DNA from: JAJYKC01 sp035545735
Lineage (GTDB): Bacteria > Acidobacteriota > Terriglobia > Bryobacterales > Bryobacteraceae
DNA: 64,000 nt
Direction: 5' to 3'
Assembly: GCA_035545735.1 (NCBI GenBank)
Contig: DASZXS010000083.1
Coordinates: forward strand, 62,001-126,000
The notes beneath the pieces were generated by a model. It saw nothing but the letters and a program-made list of their open reading frames with translations, made no database searches and was not told the origin of the DNA. The position numbers and the translations under genes are program-made. Numbering within the stretch: position 1 is the stretch's first letter; each line of letters begins with the position of its first letter. Positions 57,823 through 64,000 of the stretch are shown here, in pieces.

Positions 57823-60102
57823 GTGAAGACGGAAAAGCCCAGCTTGGCGCGCCTGATCCTCGCGCATGTCGCGACCCTCCCGCATGGCCGGGCAAAATTC
57901 AAGCAACTGGTCCGGGAATTGGGCGCTCGCGGGGATGCCCGGGCCGGTCTCGAGGAAGTTCTACAGGATCTGGTCACGCGCGGCGACCTGATCGAAACGC
58001 GCAATGGCTACTATATCCTGCCGCAAGCGACGCGCGAATACGCCGCCGGCCGTCTGAATATGCACCGGGATGGCTATGGGTTCCTGATCGCCGATGCTCC
58101 GGCGCCGGGCGTGACGGGCGACATCTATATTCCGCGCGAATCGGCGGAAAAGGCGATGCACGGCGACCGGGTACTGGTGCGCATCGCGAGGATCGAAACC
58201 GGCGGGCGGGCTTCCGGAGAAATCGTGCGTGTCCTGGCGCGCGCCCACGCCACCGTGGTCGGCGAGTTCCGGGTCCGCGACCGGGGGAATTACGTGATTC
58301 CGCACGACGATCGCCTGCACCAGTGGATCCTGATTCCGGACGGGATGGAAATGCCCGCGCAGACGCTCTCCGTCGATCGCGTGGGCGCAAAGCCGTTGGA
58401 CGTGAAGGAGGCGGCGGACCTGGATGGAATGATCGTCAACGCGGAGATTCTGGAATTTCCGGAACGTGGCGAGCGGGGCGTCGGCCGCGTGGTGGAGATC
58501 CTGGGGCGCCCCGACGACTTCGGGGTGGACGTGGAAATCATGATCCGCCGCCATCACATTCCACACCAGTTCCCGCCCGAAGCTCTGGAGGAAGCGCGCA
58601 CGGCCGCGACCGAGGTATCCGAGCCGGAATGCCAGGGGCGGCGCGATTTCCGCGCCTCGGACGTGATTACGATCGACGGCGAAACGGCTCGGGATTTCGA
58701 TGACGCCGTGCAGGTGGAGGCGCTTCCGAACGGGAACTACCGCCTCTCGGTGCACATCGCAGACGTCAGCCACTACGTCAAGCCCGGCTCGGCGATCGAC
58801 ACGGAAGCGCGCTTGCGCGGAACCAGCGTTTATTTCCCCGATCGGGCCGTCCCAATGCTTCCGGTGGAGCTTTCGACTGGGATATGCTCCCTGAAGCCGG
58901 GCGTGGACCGGCTGGTCCTTTCGGCGATCCTCGAAATCGACCGGCAGGGAGACATTGTCGCCCAGGAGTTTACGCGGGGTGTGATTCGCAGCGCGGCGCG
59001 CATGACCTACACCGCCGTGCATGAAATTCTGGAAGGAGATCCGGCCGCTTACGGGCGCTTCGCGTTGATGCGTGAGCTGGCGACAATCCTTAATAAGAAG
59101 CGCTTCCGGCGCGGGTCCATCGACTTCGACCTGCCCGAGCCGCTGATCGAGTTCGACGAGTTCGGAGAGATGACCGGAGTGACGCGGGGACCGCGCAACA
59201 TCGCGCACCGGATTATCGAGGAGTTCATGCTCGCCGCAAACGAGGCGGTCGCGGGACACATGGAACATCTGGGTGTCCCGATGATTTTCCGTATTCACGA
59301 GCAGCCGGACCCCAAGCGCGTGATGGATTTCGAGGAGGTTGCGGCGCAGTTCGGCTATTCGCTGGGCGTGGGGGCAATTCCCGTGAAACGGCACTCTATC
59401 GTGAACCGCCGCCGGGACGGGACGAAACAACGGCGCGACCTTATGTTACCCTCCGGGACCGGCGTTACTTCGCGCAACTATCAAAAGCTGGTGGAGCAGA
59501 TCGCCGGCAAACCCGAGGAGCGCATTCTCAGCCACCTGATGCTGCGCTCGCTCAAGCAGGCGCGCTACAGCGCGGAGAACAGGGGACATTTCGCACTGGC
59601 GTCTCAAAGCTACACGCACTTCACGTCCCCGATCCGCCGCTATCCGGATCTGATGGTGCACCGCATCCTGGCCGCGCTGCTCGACGGGCGCGAACCAGGC
59701 GCGAGCGAAGACGAGTTGAGCGGCATTGCGATCGAATGCTCAACCACGGAGCGGCGCGCCGCGGAAGCGGAACGCGAACTGGTGGAGTGGAAGAAGGCCC
59801 GTTTCATGGAGGAGCGAGTCGGAGAGGAATTCCCTTCCCTGATCGTCAGCACCACGCGGTTCGGTTTTTTCGTAGAGTTGGAGGAACTTTTCATCGAAGG
59901 CCTGGTCCCCATCGATTTCCTGCCGGGCGACCGGTATTTGTACCAGGAACGCACCCACAAAATCGTCGGGCAGCGGACGCGCCGCGAGTTCTCCATCGGG
60001 CAGCGCGTGACGGTTCGACTGGACCGCGTCGACGCCATGGAGCGCAAGCTGCAATTTGCGGTCGTGGAAGAAAAGGGGCCGCGCAAAAAGCGAAAGTCAT
60101 GA
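57823..60102 (+). CDS. rnr: Ribonuclease R
   Basis: A 759-residue 3'-5' exoribonuclease. Order: N-terminal winged-helix and cold-shock domains (LNMHRDGYGFLIADAPAPGVTGDIYIP), the RNB catalytic domain starting near residue 275 (DVITIDGETARDFDDAVQVE, residues 280-299, with the Mg-binding Asp cluster at 285-294), YFPDRAVPMLPVELSTGICSL, SQSYTHFTSPIRRYPDLMVHR, and a final S1 domain (FGFFVELEELFIEGLVPIDFLPGDRY). The tail is basic (GPRKKRKS). It degrades structured RNA. The start is GTG at 57823. Confidence 0.96.
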   Translation: MKTEKPSLARLILAHVATLPHGRAKFKQLVRELGARGDARAGLEEVLQDLVTRGDLIETRNGYYILPQATREYAAGRLNMHRDGYGFLIADAPAPGVTGDIYIPRESAEKAMHGDRVLVRIARIETGGRASGEIVRVLARAHATVVGEFRVRDRGNYVIPHDDRLHQWILIPDGMEMPAQTLSVDRVGAKPLDVKEAADLDGMIVNAEILEFPERGERGVGRVVEILGRPDDFGVDVEIMIRRHHIPHQFPPEALEEARTAATEVSEPECQGRRDFRASDVITIDGETARDFDDAVQVEALPNGNYRLSVHIADVSHYVKPGSAIDTEARLRGTSVYFPDRAVPMLPVELSTGICSLKPGVDRLVLSAILEIDRQGDIVAQEFTRGVIRSAARMTYTAVHEILEGDPAAYGRFALMRELATILNKKRFRRGSIDFDLPEPLIEFDEFGEMTGVTRGPRNIAHRIIEEFMLAANEAVAGHMEHLGVPMIFRIHEQPDPKRVMDFEEVAAQFGYSLGVGAIPVKRHSIVNRRRDGTKQRRDLMLPSGTGVTSRNYQKLVEQIAGKPEERILSHLMLRSLKQARYSAENRGHFALASQSYTHFTSPIRRYPDLMVHRILAALLDGREPGASEDELSGIAIECSTTERRAAEAERELVEWKKARFMEERVGEEFPSLIVSTTRFGFFVELEELFIEGLVPIDFLPGDRYLYQERTHKIVGQRTRREFSIGQRVTVRLDRVDAMERKLQFAVVEEKGPRKKRKS

Positions 60103-60222
60103 AGGAATTCTGCTTGTCCGGGCGCTGAAACATTCGCCCGCCCCGCGTCACATAGCTCTGGCTACTAATAACGGTTCCGCGCCGGACGAAGCGTCCCGGC
60201 CGGAACGCCACAAGGAGAAGCT

Positions 60223-62184
60223 ATGCCCAACGTCGGATTCGATCTGGAAGTCTTAAAAGAGGTCGCGGCCTCAGTTTCCATCCCCGGTGACTCCAGGTTC
60301 GCCGCACTAGGCGCTATCGGACCGGACCTGTTTCGCTATGCCCCCATTTCGAGCAAGCTGAGCGACGCGCTGCATGATGCGTTGAAAAAGGCACTGCAAA
60401 ACGTTCCACCCAATGGCATTCCCAACGTCGATATCACCCCCATCACCAGCGATGCCACCCTCGCGGCGGAACTGTTTTCAAAGCCGCTGATGGCCGCCTA
60501 TTCGGTGCTTTTCAGGGAAATTGTGACGGACTTTTGGCCCCTTTTGCAAAGGGACGCGGATCTGCTGAACCAGTTGCAGACGGCTGCCAACAACGAGGAC
60601 GAGGACGCGCTCACCAACCTCTCCGCCTCCACCGACCAGCTAACCGCGGACTCGGCGCAGCTTAAGCAACTCGCCACGCTCGCCACCGGAGTGATGGTCC
60701 TGATTGGCAAGTTTCCGGCAATTCCTCCCGGAATCCAATCGACCGCACCGGCTGCCAAGCCGTGGTTTCCCTTCTCGAACCGCCTCTTCGAATTTCTGCG
60801 CTGGCACCATACGGACAAGTTTGCCCAAAACCTTGTGAACAGCGCCGACAACGATAACAAGAAAGCTTACGCGAACGGGTTTCTCAGCCACATCGCCGGC
60901 TCGGTGACCGGGGAGCCGTTCATCAACAATATCGCCGGCGGACCGTACCGCACGCATTGGTGGCGGAACCGGCTGGTATCGAATTTTGTCGATTCCTGGA
61001 CCTTTGGACGCTACGAAACGCCCGCCTCCATGGCCGGCGATACGCCCACGCCGGCTTATCCGCTTTGGAAGAGCATTACGAGCGCGAACCTGCAAAAACA
61101 GTTCAACGTAGCGGACCTGGATGGACCCGCCGACAAGATCCCGGAGGCGGTGATCAACGTCGGAACTGGAAACCTCGGGTCGCTGCCCGGGAAATTCCCG
61201 CAGGAGCTTGCCGACTATATCCAAAAAGTGATTGATGCCACCTACCCGGCCAATGCCCGCCCGGCAGGATTCAGCACCGACGCTATTAAGGAAGCTTTTG
61301 TGGGTCTATTCGCAGTGGTATGGTTCATGACGTCGGGCTTTGGGCCCATGACTCCCCTGGACCTTGGTGCGCCGCCGAGCACATGCACCTCACCTCCAAG
61401 CTGGGTCACGGGCGGGGGAGCTCCGCCGTCGCCACAGCAATCCGGACCCTCCACCGGCGCGACCGTATGCGGCGTGCTGCTGGCGATCCTCGCGCTGATT
61501 CTCTTTATTTTCCAGAACTGGACCGGCGGAGTCGCCGCGGTTGTCGGCGCGATCAAATTGTTCACATCCGGCGGCGGCATCGACTGGGACCAACTGAAGT
61601 GTAATGTCTTCTGGCTGCGTAAAGGACTGCTCGACGCAGAGAACGCTCTTGTCGACGCGCTGGTGAAATCGGCCCTGGCTTACCCCGCACCGGCGAAACT
61701 CGGGACCGTTGACGTCAACAGCGTGACCCATCCGGCAGTGGATCTGAGCCCCAACGGCGGCGTTCCGCTCACCAGGACAAATGGTGGCGGACCGAATATC
61801 GCTGGCTTCAAGTTCCCCTATCCACGTCAAATGGACGCCGGCAACGCGGGTTTTGCGGATCTGAACTTCGGAGTATTTCCAAATACTCCGGAAGAAACAC
61901 CCGGAACGCTGAACTTTCCGCTGGGCCCGTCCTATGCGGAGACCGTAGTGTCCACGTCGGGCCTGCAGAACGGCGGGCTCATGGTGGATGGCGCTTTCCC
62001 CAGCCGCAACCAGTTTTTCGGCGACGCGGTCTCGAACGCCGTGCAACTGATATCCAGCCATGCGAAAGGCATGCCCCGGTACAACCTGGATGCCGACCGC
62101 GGCTATGGCTGGAAAACCTGGATCGCCCAGGTGAACACTTTCCCCGGCAGCGGCGCCGTTAACAATCCGAATCAGGAGCCGTGA
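60223..62184 (+). CDS. Zinc-dependent phospholipase C-like protein with C-terminal extension
   Basis: A 653-residue protein without a signal peptide. The N-terminal 280 residues resemble the Zn-dependent phospholipase C fold: FAALGAIGPDLFRYAP, FLRWHHTDKFAQNLV, and AYANGFLSHIAGSVTGEPFINNIAGGPYRTHWWRNRLVSNFVDSW supply several likely zinc His/Asp residues. After a Pro/Ser-rich linker (TCTSPPSWVTGGGAPPSP, about 390) comes one hydrophobic segment (VCGVLLAILALILFIFQNW, about 425-443), and then a 200-residue domain I cannot assign, including NFPLGPSYAETVVSTSGL. Activity is untested by sequence. The next gene starts 29 bp after this stop and probably belongs to the same operon. Confidence 0.6.
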   Translation: MPNVGFDLEVLKEVAASVSIPGDSRFAALGAIGPDLFRYAPISSKLSDALHDALKKALQNVPPNGIPNVDITPITSDATLAAELFSKPLMAAYSVLFREIVTDFWPLLQRDADLLNQLQTAANNEDEDALTNLSASTDQLTADSAQLKQLATLATGVMVLIGKFPAIPPGIQSTAPAAKPWFPFSNRLFEFLRWHHTDKFAQNLVNSADNDNKKAYANGFLSHIAGSVTGEPFINNIAGGPYRTHWWRNRLVSNFVDSWTFGRYETPASMAGDTPTPAYPLWKSITSANLQKQFNVADLDGPADKIPEAVINVGTGNLGSLPGKFPQELADYIQKVIDATYPANARPAGFSTDAIKEAFVGLFAVVWFMTSGFGPMTPLDLGAPPSTCTSPPSWVTGGGAPPSPQQSGPSTGATVCGVLLAILALILFIFQNWTGGVAAVVGAIKLFTSGGGIDWDQLKCNVFWLRKGLLDAENALVDALVKSALAYPAPAKLGTVDVNSVTHPAVDLSPNGGVPLTRTNGGGPNIAGFKFPYPRQMDAGNAGFADLNFGVFPNTPEETPGTLNFPLGPSYAETVVSTSGLQNGGLMVDGAFPSRNQFFGDAVSNAVQLISSHAKGMPRYNLDADRGYGWKTWIAQVNTFPGSGAVNNPNQEP

Positions 62185-62213
62185 TTTTGAGGGACTTCCA
62201 AAGGAGAAGCGAT

Positions 62214-63266
62214 ATGGCAACCATTTCAAAAAGGAATTTGACGGCTCCGACCAAAGGAGACCGGGGAACCACGCGACCGATACCTACCAAGGGCGATCCG
62301 GACCGTCCGATCCCGAATCCCGATCCGCCACACCGCGGAGGCGCCGGACAAGGGGATGGAAAGGATCCTCACTACACACCATGGCTGGTAATACGCGCGC
62401 AGGCGGGGGACGACGGCACCCGCCCGCTGGCGCCAGGCACGACGTTCTGGGAATCGCCCGACATCTGGACGCAAGGCTCGCACGGGACGAACCAACCGGT
62501 TGCCGGCGAGGCCACCCAGGTATTTGCACGCATCACCAATCTAGGCATGCAGGACGCCACCGGCGTGACCGTGAAATATTGGTGGGCTAACCCGTCCATC
62601 GCCATCACCGAGGTCTCCGCGCATCTGATCGCGCAAGACTCGGTGGCAATCCCGGCGGGGAACTCGCTGGTTTTTCAGAGCCCCGCGGATTGGGTTCCGG
62701 TGGTGGAGAACGGTGGGCACGAATGCCTGCTGGTTGAGGCCTTTATCCCAGTGTTCGATCCGCTGGTAAACCCGATGGCGCCATGGAACGACCGGCACGT
62801 AGGGCAAAAAAACGAGGACCTAGTGATTCTCCAGCAGGGGCAGATGTTCCGCATCCAACTGGAGGCCCACAACTTTACGCGCACCGTACAGCGGGTGACC
62901 ATCGAGACGCGGCGTGCCAGGGTCCCGGGAAACTTCGCTCAGAAGTTCGGAGGAAGGTTCGCCGAAATGCGGCTGCTGGAGCCTCCGCGCGGGCTTCCCG
63001 TCCAAATCGACTTCGCGGAAAAGGCGATCCGCACGGTCCAATCCCGCCTCTTGAACCCCAAGGCGGCAGCCGAAGCGGGCGGTTGCCTACCGCCCCCCGA
63101 CACGGCGAAGACACAAGTCTTCAAACCAGGAGAACTACGCGCTGTGACCATTACCGGTGTTATCCCGCCGACCGCCGTTCCGGGAGAAATTTATGCGACA
63201 CGGGTGACCCAAAGGTTCGGGAACGCAGTTACCGGCGGCTATACCATTTACGCGACTGTGCTTTAG
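62214..63266 (+). CDS. Unknown protein with a CARDB-like beta-sandwich
   Basis: A 350-residue protein without a signal peptide. Residues 1-50 are low complexity with two TKGD repeats and a Pro/Asp-rich run (DPDRPIPNPDPPHRGG). Residues about 80-170 resemble a CARDB/immunoglobulin-like domain (ATQVFARITNLGMQDATGVTVKYWWANPS and VAIPAGNSLVFQSPADWVPV). The C-terminal part is beta-rich and ends in a TRVTQRFGNAVTGGYTIYATVL strand. AAGGAG precedes the ATG at 62214. It lies 29 bp after the phospholipase-like gene, so it is likely a partner. No known family recognised as a whole. Confidence 0.6.
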   Translation: MATISKRNLTAPTKGDRGTTRPIPTKGDPDRPIPNPDPPHRGGAGQGDGKDPHYTPWLVIRAQAGDDGTRPLAPGTTFWESPDIWTQGSHGTNQPVAGEATQVFARITNLGMQDATGVTVKYWWANPSIAITEVSAHLIAQDSVAIPAGNSLVFQSPADWVPVVENGGHECLLVEAFIPVFDPLVNPMAPWNDRHVGQKNEDLVILQQGQMFRIQLEAHNFTRTVQRVTIETRRARVPGNFAQKFGGRFAEMRLLEPPRGLPVQIDFAEKAIRTVQSRLLNPKAAAEAGGCLPPPDTAKTQVFKPGELRAVTITGVIPPTAVPGEIYATRVTQRFGNAVTGGYTIYATVL

Positions 63267-63290
63267 TTCGGAACGGGCACAGCGCGGTTC

Positions 63291-64000
63291 CTAGCCCCCC
63301 GGCACAATCCGCGCGGAAAGCCATATCTCCAGCTTTTCGCGGAGGAGCTCTCCAAGGACGGGCTTCACCAGCACGTCGTCCATTCCGGCCGCCAGGCAGC
63401 GATGGCGGTCCTCGGTAGTCGCGTTCGCGGTGAGCGCGATAATGACCGGCCGGCGATCGGCGCGTTCGAGGCTGCGAATCTCTCGGGTCGCGTCGATCCC
63501 GTCCATTTCCGGCATTTGGCAGTCCATTAAGATGAGCGGGTAGCCGTGGCGCTTGAATGCCTCGACCGCTTCGCGTCCGTTCACCGCGATATCCACGGAA
63601 TAACCGAGGCGCTGCAGCATCAATACCGCGACACGCTGATTGGTCAGGTTATCTTCGGCGAGGAGAACCTTGACGCCGTTCGCCTGCTGGGGCGCGGAGG
63701 GCATTTCGGGCCCGTGCGCCTTCGCTTCTTTCACGCGAAGCAGTCTTGCCAGGGCGGCGACAAATCCCTTCCGGCGAATGGGCCTCGGGAGATAGACCGT
63801 GTTTTTCCGGGCATTCCCCGCATTCCTGGAGGCATGACGCGCGCGGCCCTGCAGCAATACCATCGGGAGGCGGCGGTACCTCGGTAGGGCGCGAATCCGG
63901 CTTACAACCGTAACGCCATCCATCAGCGGGAGCGACATGTCGATCACGGCGAAATCGACCGGCTTCTCGAGTGCCGTCAGCGTCTCCAGGGCCTCCGGAC
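63291..64000 (-). CDS. Hybrid signalling protein, C-terminal tandem receiver domains (partial)
   Basis: The frame stays open to the window edge (64000), so this is the C-terminus of a longer minus-strand gene, probably a hybrid histidine kinase. The first receiver is incomplete and degenerate (FAVIDMSLPLMDGVTVVSRIRALPRYRRLPMVLL keeps a candidate Asp). The second is complete: VLLAEDNLTNQRVAVLMLQRLGYSVDIAVNGREA, phospho-acceptor Asp in ILMDCQMPEMDGIDATREIR, and the VIIALTANAT and DDVLVKPV switch motifs. No kinase core or Hpt domain is visible here. It is convergent with the CARDB-like gene, 24 bp between stops. Confidence 0.88.
   Translation of the reverse strand, partial: PEALETLTALEKPVDFAVIDMSLPLMDGVTVVSRIRALPRYRRLPMVLLQGRARHASRNAGNARKNTVYLPRPIRRKGFVAALARLLRVKEAKAHGPEMPSAPQQANGVKVLLAEDNLTNQRVAVLMLQRLGYSVDIAVNGREAVEAFKRHGYPLILMDCQMPEMDGIDATREIRSLERADRRPVIIALTANATTEDRHRCLAAGMDDVLVKPVLGELLREKLEIWLSARIVPGG

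Noticed and set aside
57961..59430. A long (489-codon) frame antisense to RNase R
   Set aside because: RNase R motifs are complete on the other strand; long antisense frames are expected in GC-rich coding DNA. The same applies to the antisense frames within the two receptor genes.
63291..63947. A complete stand-alone response regulator starting at GTG 63947
   Set aside because: The frame continues open to the end of the window and the first receiver domain would be cut, so it is the tail of a larger hybrid protein.

Overview
This 64 kb window is GC-rich chromosomal DNA, most likely from a member of the Acidobacteria close to the Bryobacterales/Solibacter group. That placement is an inference from gene content. 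The window has an Oar-like TonB-dependent receptor with an N-terminal carboxypeptidase-regulatory domain, a second related receptor, an ADOP-type ABC permease (two FtsX/MacB units in one chain), a VWFA-related protein, a BlaI/M56-TonB pair, and several secreted carbohydrate or aromatic-ester enzymes. The ribosomal order rplM-rpsI-rpsB-tsf-pyrH-frr fits the same group. I see no insertion sequence, prophage, CRISPR array or integrase, and no intergenic gap exceeds about 220 bp (the largest, 10993-11207, holds nothing I can name).

Layout. 1-6.9 kb: the end of a NamZ/DUF1343 gene, a tiny AT-hook protein, an APC permease and an Na+/solute symporter, divergent from a 2Fe-2S + FAD oxidoreductase pair, then an alginate-export-type porin; together they look like a nutrient import/oxidation locus. 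6.9-11 kb: translation genes and pyrH. 11.2-15.2 kb: the Oar-like receptor and a small membrane protein. 15.2-20.2 kb: blaI, an M56 peptidase-TonB fusion, an unknown lipoprotein, a cupin and a C45 hydrolase. 20.3-24 kb: trpCFBA plus chorismate mutase, nearly every gene overlapping the next. 24-28.6 kb: a YVTN propeller protein, a lipoprotein, a small membrane protein, phosphomannomutase/phosphoglucomutase, DUF488 and DUF1990. 28.8-35.2 kb (minus strand): a plug-less TonB-receptor barrel, a VWA protein, a coiled-coil protein, then an ACT-domain protein and threonine deaminase behind an apparent ribosome-controlled attenuator, then tRNA-His. 35.3-41.4 kb: a tannase-family esterase, convergent with the haem operon hemX/ccsA-hemA-hemC-cobA/hemD. 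41.4-45.3 kb: an SDR, a ClpB-D2-only AAA+ ATPase and a ferredoxin-type sulfite/nitrite reductase. 45.4-51.6 kb: a GT39 transferase, an anchored HIT protein, altronate dehydratase, and a deacetylase-methyltransferase-GT2 cluster. 51.6-64 kb: a DUF4965 glutaminase-like protein with a Gfo/Idh/MocA oxidoreductase, the ADOP permease, RNase R, a zinc-phospholipase-like protein with an unknown partner, and the C-terminal end of a hybrid signalling protein.

The most notable signals are regulatory. (1) A 22-codon Ile/Thr-containing leader peptide precedes a strong intrinsic terminator, with only 20 nt between that terminator and the ACT-ilvA genes. (2) At least nine genes have a -10-like hexamer 7-12 nt before the start codon and no clear Shine-Dalgarno sequence, which suggests frequent leaderless transcripts. 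(3) Two divergent gene pairs share a symmetric -10 element. (4) Dyad operators overlap the promoters of blaI and of the sulfite reductase. Everything was read by eye. Family names rest on motif recognition, not on database searches.
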